Assembly: GCA_902589475.1 (NCBI GenBank)
Contig: CACITD010000025.1
Coordinates: 1 to 37,251 of the forward strand
Direction: 5' to 3'
DNA: 37,251 nt
DNA from: an uncultured Alphaproteobacteria bacterium
GTDB lineage: Bacteria; Pseudomonadota; Alphaproteobacteria; Thalassobaculales; Thalassobaculaceae
A program made the translations under genes and the position numbers. Below, one piece after another: positions 8,533 to 18,180 of this stretch (position 1 is its first letter; every line of letters starts with the position of its first letter). The notes below the pieces were generated by a model. The model searched no databases. It worked only from the letters and a program-made list of their open reading frames with translations, and was not told where the DNA came from.

Positions 8533-9513
8533 ATGGCAATAGAAAGAGAAAAGTGGGAACCTTTAAAGATTGAGACACCGCCGCTCTTTATTTGGCCTCC
8601 AAAGCTGTTACCTTTGGTAAAATATATCTTTGGATATCCAGGATATTTTCTACCCCGAAACATTTGTTATATGGCATTAGCCTTATTCACATGGTTTTTT
8701 CTCACACCTTCGTTGGTTGAGATGAAAACATTTCAACTCGATTGGATTGCTTTTATCTATGGCCGAAATCTAATACTTATGTTTTTAATATTTGGGGGTT
8801 GGCACTTACGTTTTCATATGATTAAAGCGCAAGGCACGAAATATTCATTTAATAACAATTGGCCACAGGAGAAACATCGGAGGTTTTTTTTTAACAACCA
8901 AGTCTACGACAACATGTTTCATAGTGTTGCTTCAGGTTGCACTATATGGACCTCTTACGAAGTAATCACTATGTGGGCGTTTGCAAACAATTTGATACCC
9001 TTTCTATCGTGGGAGGCCAGCCCATTCTGGTTTATTGTCCTTTTTCTGGTTATACCGATTTTTAGAGACGCTCACTTTTATTTGGTTCACCGCTTATTAC
9101 ATTTTAAATTCCTCTATAAACATGTGCACGCCCTTCACCATAAAAATATCGATATCGGACCATGGTCAGGTCTGGCTATGCATCCAATTGAACACTTGCT
9201 ATATTTTAGCGGAGTATTGATACATTGGGTCATTCTCTCGCATCCCCTACATGCAATTTTACACATACAAGCAACCGGCTTGACCCCTGCCCTTGGACAC
9301 CTTGGTTTCGACAAATACCTTTTTAGAGGCAAAACTCCTTTAACATTAGGGCAACGCTACTTTCACTATCTTCATCATAAGTATTTTGAATGCAACTATG
9401 GTGGTGATGGTACTGTTCCTATGGATAAATGGTTTGGGTCGTTTCATGATGGCACTGAAGAAGGTCACGAACTCATGAAACAGAGGCGCAAAAAAACTCA
9501 TGGATTAATTTAA
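8533..9513 (+). CDS. fatty-acid hydroxylase / sterol-desaturase superfamily membrane di-iron protein
   Basis: Integral membrane protein of 326 residues with hydrophobic segments near 40-60, 75-95, 135-150 and 163-180. It carries the histidine clusters of the superfamily: AHFYLVHRLLH, HVHALHHK, MHPIEH and HYLHHKYFE, which bind a di-iron centre in characterised members. Such enzymes hydroxylate or desaturate lipids, sterols or carotenoids, or cleave ether lipids. The closest subtype cannot be decided here. I chose ATG 8533; an in-frame TTG at 8518 would add five residues but has no better ribosome site. A 96-base non-coding gap precedes it, and a quinone oxidoreductase gene follows after 25 bases. 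Confidence 0.88.
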   Translation: MAIEREKWEPLKIETPPLFIWPPKLLPLVKYIFGYPGYFLPRNICYMALALFTWFFLTPSLVEMKTFQLDWIAFIYGRNLILMFLIFGGWHLRFHMIKAQGTKYSFNNNWPQEKHRRFFFNNQVYDNMFHSVASGCTIWTSYEVITMWAFANNLIPFLSWEASPFWFIVLFLVIPIFRDAHFYLVHRLLHFKFLYKHVHALHHKNIDIGPWSGLAMHPIEHLLYFSGVLIHWVILSHPLHAILHIQATGLTPALGHLGFDKYLFRGKTPLTLGQRYFHYLHHKYFECNYGGDGTVPMDKWFGSFHDGTEEGHELMKQRRKKTHGLI

Positions 9514-9538
9514 TTTTTTCAACTCTCTGAGGTTATAA

Positions 9539-10534
9539 ATGTCAAAACTTCCTGCCACCATGCATGCTGTAGAAATTAAAGAATTTGGACCTGCTGAAGG
9601 TCTCGTGCTAACAGAACGACCCGTCCCAATTCCTAACGATGGCGAGGTTTTAATTCGTGTCTCTTATGCCGGTGTTAACCGACCTGATGTCCAACAGCGG
9701 CTTGGTGGTTACCCTCCTCCTCCGGGTGCCTCGGACATTCCGGGTTTGGAAATAGCGGGTGAGATTGTGAGCGCCGCACAGAACGCAAATAATTGGAAAA
9801 CCGGTGACAAAGTGTGCGCTCTCGTTTCTGGCGGAGGCTACGCTGAATACTGCACAGCACCAGCATTACAATGTCTGCCAATACCCAATGGATTTTCTCT
9901 AGAGGAAGGCGCCTCCATAGTAGAGACGACTTATACCGTTTGGGCTAATGTATTTATGAGAGGCAAACTGAAAGAAAATGAAACTCTTTTAATACATGGT
10001 GGAAGTAGTGGAATAGGAACTACCGCCATACAAATGGCAAAGTGTTTCGGTGCCCGGATTGTAATTACAGCTGGGAGTGATGAAAAGTGCGATGTATGCA
10101 TGGATTTAGGCGCGGACCGAGCCATTAACTATAATAAAGAAAATTTTGTTGAGGTCATGAAAGCAGAAGGTAAGGCAGATGTCATATTAGATATGGTGGG
10201 TGGAGACTATCTACAAAGCAATATTGATTGCCTTAATGTTGACGGACGACTTTGTCAAATTGCCTTTCTAAAAACCCCAGTGGTCGAAAAATTTAATTTC
10301 ATTAAGATGTTAACGATGCGTTTAACGCTGACCGGTTCTACGTTGCGTCCCAGAACCGTTAAACAAAAAGGACAGATTGCAAGCGATTTGAAAGAACACG
10401 TATGGCCTTTATATGAAAACGGGTCTATAAAACCTGTGCTTTATAAAACATTTGAATTAAGTGATGCTTCAAAAGCTCATGCACTGATGGAATCAAGTGA
10501 ACACATTGGAAAAATTATGCTCAAGTGTGATTGA
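9539..10534 (+). CDS. zinc-independent MDR, NAD(P)H:quinone oxidoreductase (PIG3-like)
   Basis: A 331-residue medium-chain dehydrogenase/reductase. The N-terminal catalytic domain contains MHAVEIKEFG and AGVNRPDVQQRLGGYPPPPG (about 44-63), which is typical of the TP53I3/PIG3 quinone oxidoreductase group. The Rossmann motif is LIHGGSSGIGTTAIQMAK near 150-167. Cysteine ligands of the structural zinc site are absent, as expected for quinone oxidoreductases. The likely reaction is NAD(P)H-dependent reduction of quinones or activated enones. Its stop lies 23 bases from the stop of the convergent HyuA gene, so it is the last gene of the left + strand block. Confidence 0.92.
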   Translation: MSKLPATMHAVEIKEFGPAEGLVLTERPVPIPNDGEVLIRVSYAGVNRPDVQQRLGGYPPPPGASDIPGLEIAGEIVSAAQNANNWKTGDKVCALVSGGGYAEYCTAPALQCLPIPNGFSLEEGASIVETTYTVWANVFMRGKLKENETLLIHGGSSGIGTTAIQMAKCFGARIVITAGSDEKCDVCMDLGADRAINYNKENFVEVMKAEGKADVILDMVGGDYLQSNIDCLNVDGRLCQIAFLKTPVVEKFNFIKMLTMRLTLTGSTLRPRTVKQKGQIASDLKEHVWPLYENGSIKPVLYKTFELSDASKAHALMESSEHIGKIMLKCD

Positions 10535-10557
10535 AATTTTCATTTTTTTAATTTGAA

Positions 10558-12612
10558 TTATTGTTTTCCAACTAGAATGTTCAGCCACAAATTGTCTGTT
10601 ACCTCTGCTTTATCGTCGGGCCGCAAGACTACAGTTGTTGTCGAAGACTCGATAACCGCAGGACCTTCAATCTTTTGACTGGGAACAAGCTCCTCAAGAT
10701 TGAAAACCGGCGCGTCAACCCAACCTGATAGAAAGATTTTCCTTGTTGTGCGGTGCCCGCTTGCGGCACGCGCCTCTGTTTTTGGTTCCTGAGGTAAATC
10801 AGGTAACGCTCCTATAGCCGCAAGACGGCCATTTACAAGAACTGCGTCTTGATCCGGTAAGCTATAAGTAAAAAGCTCTTCATGCCTTTTGTGAAAACGG
10901 TCCGAAATGCTTTTCATTAAATCGTCGTCGCTAAAATCCACGTCATCTAGTGAAACATCCACCTCATAAATTTGTTCGCCGTAACGCATGTCTGCCGACC
11001 TACTGATACATACTTCGCCGTCAAATGCCTCTTTTAACCTGCTTCTGCCTTCCAGCTCCATTTCAGAAAACACCTCACGGACATCTCCTGCTTTTAATGA
11101 GCCAGTATCGCCAATATGGGTTCTGCTAACTTCATATCTTAAGTCAGTAGCTAACATACCCCAAGCAGATAAAACAGCTGCGGTCCTTGGAATAATAACC
11201 CTCTGGACTTCCAACTGACGGGCTATTTCCGTAATATGAATCCCTGCTGCTCCCCCGAAGGAAAGAAGCGCAAATTTTCTCGGGTCAACACCTCTTCGTA
11301 CTGAAACTAATCTGATACCCTCCGCCATTTGCGTATTTATAACTTTATGAACACCCTCTGCTGCTTCAGCCGGCTCCACCGATAATTGATTAGCTAAACG
11401 ACTTAAAGCAGCCTCTGCAGCCGCCACGTCTAGGGCCTCTCGTCCGCCGAGAAAGTTACCCGGATCGAGAAAACCTAAGACAACACTGGCGTCTGTTACA
11501 GCTACTTCTGTTCCACCTTTTCCGTAGCAGGCCGGCCCAGGTAAAGCACCTGCACTCTCAGGACCGACACGGAGGATACCACCAGCATCGACCCTCGCAA
11601 TAGAACCACCACCAGAAGCAATGCTAACTATATCTAGTGACTGAAGAGCTATTCTTTGACCGGCTATGCCTCTTGTCGATGACAAGGCTGGTTCACCATT
11701 AACAATCATCGAAATATCCGTGCTCGTGCCCCCCATATCAAAAGGCACTAAATCTCCTGCGCCTATCAACGAGGCTCCGTATTTACTGCCCGCCACTCCA
11801 CCAGCTGGACCCGATAGAACTGTTGCAGCAGACAATCTTATGGCTTCCTCAATTGGAGCCACACCACCGTGAGATAAAATAATCAATACCGACCCCTTGT
11901 AGCCCGCATTTTTGAGCCTCTCTTCAAGTCGATTAAGATAGTTTTCAACTATGGGACGCACATAAGCGTTTACTATTGTCGTCGATACGCGTTCATATTC
12001 TTTAATCTCTGGGAAGACTTCAGATGAAATCGATACAGCAACACCAGGTAACTTTGCTTCTAAAATCTTTTTCGTTTCCTGCTCGTGCTTTGGCTCTTTA
12101 TAAGCATGCAAATAGCAGACAGCTACCGACGTAACCTTTTCTTCTCGCAACTTATTTATGGCTTCATCTAGTGAGGTGTTATCTAATTCAGTATGAATTC
12201 TACCATCCGGTTTAATTCTCTCACGGACACCTAACCTCAAAAATCTTGGCACTAGCGGGGCGGGTGCTGGTAGTCTCATATTGTAACGATCATCCTTTAA
12301 CCCTTCTCTCATTTCTAAGACATCTCGGTGCCCAAGGGTCGTCAACAATCCAGTTTTGGCACCTTTACGTTCAAGAAGGGCATTGGTAGCAACAGTTGTA
12401 CCGTGAACAATACTCTCCGTCTTAGATAATAAAGTTTCCGAATTTATCCCTAATTCATCAGCCAATCTTTCTACGGCATTCATAACGCCTATTGACGGAT
12501 CATTTGGGGTACTCGCTGCTTTTGAAAATGTAACAGTTCCAGTATCTGAAACAGCAACTATGTCCGTAAATGTCCCACCGACATCTATCCCAATTCTACA
12601 TTTATTATTCAT
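10558..12612 (-). CDS. hydantoinase/oxoprolinase A subunit (HyuA), copy 1
   Basis: A 684-residue HyuA-family protein, the ATP-binding half of hydantoinase/oxoprolinase enzymes. The family includes N-methylhydantoinase, 5-oxoprolinase and acetone carboxylase beta. N-terminal phosphate motif GIDVGGTFTDI at about 8-18; adenosine-region motifs VHGTTVATNALLERKG near 87-102; second phosphate motif FDMGGTSTDI; GGGSIARVD and GPESAGALPGPACYGKGG further on. In characterised members the A subunit phosphorylates the amide or ketone substrate and works with HyuB. I chose ATG 12612 over the adjacent upstream GTG. It follows its HyuB partner after 97 bases and is the last gene of the run. The substrate is unknown. 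Confidence 0.94.
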   Translation of the reverse strand: MNNKCRIGIDVGGTFTDIVAVSDTGTVTFSKAASTPNDPSIGVMNAVERLADELGINSETLLSKTESIVHGTTVATNALLERKGAKTGLLTTLGHRDVLEMREGLKDDRYNMRLPAPAPLVPRFLRLGVRERIKPDGRIHTELDNTSLDEAINKLREEKVTSVAVCYLHAYKEPKHEQETKKILEAKLPGVAVSISSEVFPEIKEYERVSTTIVNAYVRPIVENYLNRLEERLKNAGYKGSVLIILSHGGVAPIEEAIRLSAATVLSGPAGGVAGSKYGASLIGAGDLVPFDMGGTSTDISMIVNGEPALSSTRGIAGQRIALQSLDIVSIASGGGSIARVDAGGILRVGPESAGALPGPACYGKGGTEVAVTDASVVLGFLDPGNFLGGREALDVAAAEAALSRLANQLSVEPAEAAEGVHKVINTQMAEGIRLVSVRRGVDPRKFALLSFGGAAGIHITEIARQLEVQRVIIPRTAAVLSAWGMLATDLRYEVSRTHIGDTGSLKAGDVREVFSEMELEGRSRLKEAFDGEVCISRSADMRYGEQIYEVDVSLDDVDFSDDDLMKSISDRFHKRHEELFTYSLPDQDAVLVNGRLAAIGALPDLPQEPKTEARAASGHRTTRKIFLSGWVDAPVFNLEELVPSQKIEGPAVIESSTTTVVLRPDDKAEVTDNLWLNILVGKQ

Positions 12613-12709
12613 CACTCAATGCCTTACTTTTTGTATGTTTAAGGTCAAATACCTCTTTCTTTCACGAGAACACGTTAAGAGATCAAATTTTTCCCAAAAT
12701 TTGGCTGAC

Positions 12710-14359
12710 TTATGCGTTATACCCATAGTCTCTCTCCGCTCCCTCTGTTGAAACAAGTCCCAAAGCAAGATCACGCTCTATTTTTTTCTTTTCTCGCATT
12801 CTCGGGTCGCCTATTCCGCCTCCACCTGCCTGTCTTAGTGTAATTGTATCCAATGGAGCGAGAACATGTGCTCCTTTGGGATTAATTGTCTTTCCATTAA
12901 TTTGATGTTCCCTAAGAGCGCCTGGTTTGCCTTTGTTATAGCCTGGGGCCGCAAATTCAGTCCGGTTTCCCATGGAAAGGACCGTCATTGGTTTTCCTGT
13001 ATCATTCCTTAATGTTACTTCTTGTCCGACACCACCACGAAATTCTCCCGCCCCACCACTATCTGGTATCATTTTTTTACTGAGTACACTCATGCCTGTT
13101 ATTGACTCCCAAATCTCTACCGGAACCGCAGCCATATTTGATGGCCCAGGCAAACAGTCACGTCCGTCTAAACCGTTTAATGCACCAAATCCTCCAGATA
13201 CGAAATGAATAGTAGAGATTGGTCTACCATCGGGATGTGTACCTTGCACTGTTAGGAGATCGATCATTCCATTATCAGCCTGTATTTTATCCGCAGCCGC
13301 CTCCTCTAACGCCCCAAATATTAATCCCGGGACGAAATGGCCAATCGCATGACGCGCACCTGTCGGAAACGGTGGTTGGGCGTTTAGCAAACAACCTTCC
13401 GGTGCGGATACAGAAACAGGCCTAGCAGCCCCTTCATTATTCGGTAAATTTGGTATCGTAAGACATTTAATAGAATATAAAGACATGGCATTAGTATAAC
13501 AAAATGGCACATTAATGCCGCGAGCCACACACCCTCCCGTGCCATCAAAATCGATATCTATTTTTTCATCCTTTACTTCAACCTTACAACTAAGGGTTAT
13601 CGGCTCATCTATAGCTTCAATCAAAATACTGTTGTCATAGGTGCCATTTCTTATATCCTTAATCTTTTCTCTCATAGCGAGTTCTGATTGGTTTCTTATA
13701 GCGTTACTTAATGCGGATAGATCATCTATTGCATATTCGTTCAAAAATTCTACTAATTGCCTTCCCCCGACCTCATTACAAGCAATGTTGGCTCGCAAAT
13801 CACCGATGGTAGATTCCGGTGTCCGAACATTTACAGCTATGAGATCTAGAATAAATTCATTTATAACGCCGCTTTCAGCCAGTTTTACGATCGGAAGTCT
13901 AAGTCCTTCATGATAGATCTCCGATGCTGCCGCTCCAAATCCAATACCTCCAACATCTGGCAGGTGTGTTATGGACATTGTGTATCCTAGTAACGTGCCT
14001 TTTGATGTTGAAAAGACAGGTCTCATCACGCTGATATCAAACATATGACCTGTTCCCATCCAGGGGTCATTGGTACATATAACGTCTCCAGGCATTAATG
14101 TTTCGGGCGGAAACTTTTGAAGCATATATTTCAAGGTCCTCGGCGCGGTGCCAATAAAAACAGGGATAGAATGACTACCTTGAGCTACTAGTCTACCCTC
14201 GCGATCAAGAACAACCACCGTCAAATCATAGCTCTCAGAAACAATTGTTGAAAAGGAGGTCCTAACTAGTGTCGACTCTATCTCGTCAGTAATAGACACT
14301 AGACGATCCCAAAGTATACCAAGTGATACCGCGTCAAACTCTTTTGCTTCATCCATCAT
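12710..14359 (-). CDS. hydantoinase B subunit (HyuB), copy 1
   Basis: A 549-residue HyuB protein, the metal-dependent partner of HyuA. Conserved landmarks: TNDPWMGTGHMFDIS near 97-110, with His105 and Asp108, and SITHLPDVGG near 129-138, with His132 and Asp135. These H/D positions lie where related carboxylase/hydantoinase B subunits bind metal. GGAGEFRGGVG and a glycine-rich GGGGIGDP end lie near the C-terminus, followed by a normal tail ending DYGYNA. Its ATG overlaps the stop of the preceding HyuA copy 2 in TAATG, indicating coupled translation. It pairs most simply with HyuA copy 1 downstream. Here the first metal motif is GHMFD rather than the THLPD or SHLPD seen in copies 3 and 2. Confidence 0.94.
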   Translation of the reverse strand: MMDEAKEFDAVSLGILWDRLVSITDEIESTLVRTSFSTIVSESYDLTVVVLDREGRLVAQGSHSIPVFIGTAPRTLKYMLQKFPPETLMPGDVICTNDPWMGTGHMFDISVMRPVFSTSKGTLLGYTMSITHLPDVGGIGFGAAASEIYHEGLRLPIVKLAESGVINEFILDLIAVNVRTPESTIGDLRANIACNEVGGRQLVEFLNEYAIDDLSALSNAIRNQSELAMREKIKDIRNGTYDNSILIEAIDEPITLSCKVEVKDEKIDIDFDGTGGCVARGINVPFCYTNAMSLYSIKCLTIPNLPNNEGAARPVSVSAPEGCLLNAQPPFPTGARHAIGHFVPGLIFGALEEAAADKIQADNGMIDLLTVQGTHPDGRPISTIHFVSGGFGALNGLDGRDCLPGPSNMAAVPVEIWESITGMSVLSKKMIPDSGGAGEFRGGVGQEVTLRNDTGKPMTVLSMGNRTEFAAPGYNKGKPGALREHQINGKTINPKGAHVLAPLDTITLRQAGGGGIGDPRMREKKKIERDLALGLVSTEGAERDYGYNA

Positions 14360-16443
14360 TAAACAATATCCAACTCAGCGACTATATTTAAAAATTGATC
14401 TACTACAGCCCTTGAACCTGCTGTAATAACACAGGTGGATTCTCTCTCCTCAATAATAGCAGGGCCTTTTATTTCCATTCCCCTAGATAGTAAATACCTA
14501 TCGTAAATTGGTGTTAACTCATACCCAGACGGTTCGGTGTAAACCTCTCGCGTTCCTTTCATGGGGTTAATTTTTTGTTGATCCTCCACATGCAAACCGT
14601 AGTTCATTTTGAAAATAGGTTCCGCCCCTGATGCAATCACCTTCCAATTTATAATTTCTATTGGCGCGTCAATAGCTGCGAAAGAATACACCTCGGAATA
14701 TCTCTTTTCGAACAATGAACGGACGTCGGCAAACCTATCCACTAGATTATTGTTTGGAAGAGTGACAACTATTTCATGAGTTTGACCAAAATATCTTGCC
14801 TCAAGCTGACAGGTTATACTTATTTGGTCGTCGCTTACACCTGCCTCTTTTAACGAAGCACTCGTCTCTGCTATTAATGGAAGAAAGTTACTAGAGAAAC
14901 CCTCCGCATCGATGTCCTCTAAAATGACACGTCGAGATCTTGATAATTCAAAAGAGAGAGGACTGGCCAAAAGACCTAAAGCAGAGTAAACCCCCGCACC
15001 AAACGGAAATATCACACGAGGTATTTTCAGTTTTGATGCGACGCGCATAGCATGCACAGGACCAGAACCTCCAAAAGCAATCATGATTGCGCCCCGATAA
15101 TCAAATCCCCTTTCGGCTGCATGAATTCTAAAGGCCCGGGCTATGTCTTCACTTGCTGTTTCATGGATGCCCCAAGCAATTCGAGTTTCACTTAAGTTCA
15201 GTGGTTTAGCCAAATTGTCTCTAATTACACCGTGGGCTGCTTCTTTATTTAATGTCATAGAACCACCTAAGAAAAACTCAGGATCCAGATAACCAAGTAT
15301 CAGATTTGCATCCGTCAGAGCGGCACTTCTCCCGCCTAAACTGTAACAAACAGGGCCCGGATTAGCACCGGCACTTTGAGGGCCGACTTTGAGCAAACCT
15401 CTTTCATCTATCCTAGCTATGGAGCCTCCGCCAGAGCCTATTTCAATCATATCAAGTACTGGTATTCGTAATGGAAACCCGCTTCCTTTTCTGGATTCAT
15501 TAACTCTATCAACTTCCATTTGTTCCGTTTTTAGCGGTTGAAAGTTGCGAACTAGTGCGCCCTTTGCGGTTGTTCCTCCGAGATCGAAAGATAAAATGTT
15601 GGGTAATTTTAGTTCTCTTCCAAGAGAGGCGGACATCAGCATACCTGCTGCCGGACCAGACTCAAGCAAGCGCACGGGAAATTTTCTAGCAGTAACTGGC
15701 GCCAACATTCCGCCGCTAGATGTCATAATATATAAATGTCCGTTGAAGCCTAAGGACGCAAGTTCGCGCTGGAGTTTTTGTAAATATCTATCTGCCATTG
15801 GCCTCGTGTAAGCGTTGATGGCAGTCGTTGTCCAACGCTCAAACTCTCTCATATTCGGATAGACATCAGATGACCCTGAGACATACAAATCAGGAAAAGT
15901 TTTTTCGATCAAACTTACTGCTTCCCGCTCGTGAGCAGGTTCCACATAACTGTGCAAAAAACAAACAGCTAGAGCTTCTATTCCTTCTTCCTCAATAAGC
16001 ACGCGGGTTTGCTGTATTACTTCGTCCCTGTTTAATTCAGTTTCAATGTCACCATTGAAATGAATTCGCTCGTTAATACTTTTGCGCAACGTACGGGGAA
16101 CAATTGGGTCTGGATAGGTAATTCTTAGATCAAAAAGATCATAGCGTTGCTCCATTCCCGTATCTAAAATGTCCTCGAACCCTTTTGTCACTAGCATACC
16201 AGTACACACACCACGACGTTCTATAATTGCATTTGTTACGAGGGTAGTTCCGTGAGCTACTACCGAGACATCAGAAATGGATATATTGTTAAGTTTTAAA
16301 ATCTCTTTAATGCCAGATAATACAGCGTCCGATGGATCGTGAGGGGTAGTTAACTGTTTATGGATAGCAAACTGTCCTCCACTGTCGTCTATTAAGGCAA
16401 AATCCGTGAATGTCCCCCCAACATCAACTCCAAGCCGGATCAT
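14359..16443 (-). CDS. hydantoinase/oxoprolinase A subunit (HyuA), copy 2, DLGGTTAK variant
   Basis: A 694-residue HyuA protein. It has GVDVGGTFTDF at the N-terminus, AHGTTLVTNAIIERRG, and a second phosphate motif written DLGGTTAKGAL, where copies 1, 3 and 4 have an Asp after the threonine or alanine (GGTSTD, GGTSCD, GGTSAD). The stretch DMIEIGSGGGSIARIDERG further marks a distinct and widespread HyuA subgroup. The role is ATP-dependent activation of the substrate together with HyuB. It starts two bases after HyuB copy 2 and its stop overlaps HyuB copy 1. That places it in a B-A-B-A string whose order is opposite to the upstream pairs. Substrate unknown. Confidence 0.94.
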   Translation of the reverse strand: MIRLGVDVGGTFTDFALIDDSGGQFAIHKQLTTPHDPSDAVLSGIKEILKLNNISISDVSVVAHGTTLVTNAIIERRGVCTGMLVTKGFEDILDTGMEQRYDLFDLRITYPDPIVPRTLRKSINERIHFNGDIETELNRDEVIQQTRVLIEEEGIEALAVCFLHSYVEPAHEREAVSLIEKTFPDLYVSGSSDVYPNMREFERWTTTAINAYTRPMADRYLQKLQRELASLGFNGHLYIMTSSGGMLAPVTARKFPVRLLESGPAAGMLMSASLGRELKLPNILSFDLGGTTAKGALVRNFQPLKTEQMEVDRVNESRKGSGFPLRIPVLDMIEIGSGGGSIARIDERGLLKVGPQSAGANPGPVCYSLGGRSAALTDANLILGYLDPEFFLGGSMTLNKEAAHGVIRDNLAKPLNLSETRIAWGIHETASEDIARAFRIHAAERGFDYRGAIMIAFGGSGPVHAMRVASKLKIPRVIFPFGAGVYSALGLLASPLSFELSRSRRVILEDIDAEGFSSNFLPLIAETSASLKEAGVSDDQISITCQLEARYFGQTHEIVVTLPNNNLVDRFADVRSLFEKRYSEVYSFAAIDAPIEIINWKVIASGAEPIFKMNYGLHVEDQQKINPMKGTREVYTEPSGYELTPIYDRYLLSRGMEIKGPAIIEERESTCVITAGSRAVVDQFLNIVAELDIV

Positions 16444-16445
16444 AG

Positions 16446-18101
16446 CTAAGCCTTATCCCCACTTGTTATTTCATTTTTATAATCAAGTGCCCTCGCCTCA
16501 CTAGAACGATTTGTAGGATTTCCCCATCCGCCCCCTCCAGCAGAACGGATAATAAATTTATCTCCAGGATCAACATCAACCGAGATTTCTTTTGTTTTAA
16601 GTTTTCTTTCAGTCCCATCTAATTTGAGCAAGGTATATGCGTGTGGCTTACTATCTTCTCCACCCACCATACCTCTCGAACCATACTTAATCCCGTCCCC
16701 TGCCGTATTTGCTAAAGCAGGTTTTTCTGTTTCCACAGTTAGCTCTAAGTCTACTCCAGCTCCCCCTCTGAACTGTCCATCCCCAGCCGAATCCCGACGA
16801 AATTCATGTTTGTCAAAATGCAAAGGGAATCTCGCCTCGGCTAGTTCAACACTGCCAAATTTCAAACCACCTGCCGAATGCCACTCTCCCGAATTATGCC
16901 ACCCGTCTCCCTCGGAAGAACCTCCAGCCCCGGGCCTTGCATGGAAAAGATGCCAAATAAATCCACCGCCAGTTTTAGGATTCTCACCCTGTATCGCAAC
17001 TCTGAAACGCCTTCCCCAACCGCCTGTTGCTCGCTGAGGACACGCTTCGGAAAGCGCAACTATAATTGCTTCACAAATTTCATTAGAACAGTGGCTGGTA
17101 CACATTGTTACCGGTGCACCTTCTTTTGACCAAACAATTGTTCCCTCTTTAGCTAGCACATTTACTGGTCGCTGTGACCCATGGTTTTTTGGTGTTTCAG
17201 GATCTAACAAGTACGAAATCGCCATAGTAACTGCTGAGCGCATATTAGCATACGATGAGTTCAAAAAGCCGTCAGATTGTTCATCTGAGCTAGTAAGGTC
17301 GACGACAATATCGCTACCCGATACGTTCACCTCTGCCCTTATGGTCACATCTACCCTCCCATGACCATCATCATCCAGAGTTGCCTCACCTCTATAAACA
17401 CCGTCAGGCCATTCATTTATTACCTGTCGCGCCTGTTGTTCCGCACTATCTAATATGGATTCGACAGCTCCCAACACAACATCAGCCCCAAACTCCTCAA
17501 CCAAAGCATTAACTCGTCGCTCGCCTACCCTAACTGAACCTATTTGAGCTGCCAAATCTCCCTTAAAGTCTCTAGGGTGACGCGTATTGGTCGCAAGCAT
17601 ATCCAATATGTCTTGTCTAACTATTCCCTGGTCATACAATTTTATTGGGGTAATCCTTATCCCTTCTTGGAAAATAGACGTAGCGGTTGGATTGTAGGCA
17701 CCATAGGTTGCTCCACCTATGTCACTGTGATGCGCGCGATTGATGGTCCAAAAAATAAGCTTGCCTGACGAAAAAACTGGAACAAATGCTGTCACGTCGG
17801 GCAAATGACTTCCTCCAAAATATGGATCATTCAATAAATAAACATCACCCGGCTTTACCAAACCTTTGAAATATTCATCAACGGATTCTGCTGCGAAAGC
17901 GAGTGCGCCAACGTGGATAGGAATATGTTCCGCCTGGGCAACCAGTCTACATTTTGCATCACAAATACCCGTCGAAAAATCTCTGCTGGAATTAAGTATT
18001 TGTGAATATGAAGTACGCAACATTGCCTCTCCCATTTCGGCTACAATAGCTGTCAATCTATGTTGCACCACAGATGTTGTAATGGAATCTACGCTAGTCA
18101 C
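16446..18101 (-). CDS. hydantoinase B subunit (HyuB), copy 2, short C-terminus
   Basis: A 551-residue HyuB protein. Metal-region motifs are LNDPYFGGSHLPDVT near 90-104 and AHHSDIGG near 123-130. The C-terminal region holds RGGAGVDLEL and AGGGGWGNP. The tail then ends without the DYGV-type sequence that closes many HyuB proteins. I chose the GTG at 18101 because a strong GGAGGG lies six bases upstream; an in-frame TTG one codon earlier would be too close to it. A 79-base gap separates it from the amidase upstream. It is followed two bases later by HyuA copy 2, its presumed partner. HyuB subunits are soluble and cytoplasmic. Confidence 0.93.
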   Translation of the reverse strand: MTSVDSITTSVVQHRLTAIVAEMGEAMLRTSYSQILNSSRDFSTGICDAKCRLVAQAEHIPIHVGALAFAAESVDEYFKGLVKPGDVYLLNDPYFGGSHLPDVTAFVPVFSSGKLIFWTINRAHHSDIGGATYGAYNPTATSIFQEGIRITPIKLYDQGIVRQDILDMLATNTRHPRDFKGDLAAQIGSVRVGERRVNALVEEFGADVVLGAVESILDSAEQQARQVINEWPDGVYRGEATLDDDGHGRVDVTIRAEVNVSGSDIVVDLTSSDEQSDGFLNSSYANMRSAVTMAISYLLDPETPKNHGSQRPVNVLAKEGTIVWSKEGAPVTMCTSHCSNEICEAIIVALSEACPQRATGGWGRRFRVAIQGENPKTGGGFIWHLFHARPGAGGSSEGDGWHNSGEWHSAGGLKFGSVELAEARFPLHFDKHEFRRDSAGDGQFRGGAGVDLELTVETEKPALANTAGDGIKYGSRGMVGGEDSKPHAYTLLKLDGTERKLKTKEISVDVDPGDKFIIRSAGGGGWGNPTNRSSEARALDYKNEITSGDKA

Positions 18102-18107
18102 CAAAGT

Positions 18108-18113
18108 CCCTCC
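18108..18113 (-). promoter_or_regulatory. strong ribosome binding site deciding a GTG start
   Basis: GGAGGG on the minus strand, six bases before the GTG at 18101 of HyuB copy 2. This spacing favours GTG over the in-frame TTG at 18104. It lies in the 79-base gap after the amidase, so this second half of the operon can recruit ribosomes independently. Confidence 0.65.
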
Positions 18114-18180
18114 AAAGATACGTCGCCAAATGAATGGATAAAAAATATAACCCTAGGTTAATTATAGACGCTAGCGAGGC

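Noticed and set aside
10535-10557. A transcription terminator between the convergent quinone oxidoreductase and HyuA copy 1 genes.
   Set aside because: The 23 bases contain only a five-base A/T inverted repeat; no GC stem with a T run is present.
16624-17037. A 137-residue open frame on the + strand within HyuB copy 2.
   Set aside because: It is the antisense of the conserved glycine-rich C-terminal part of HyuB and shows only a proline/serine-rich shadow.
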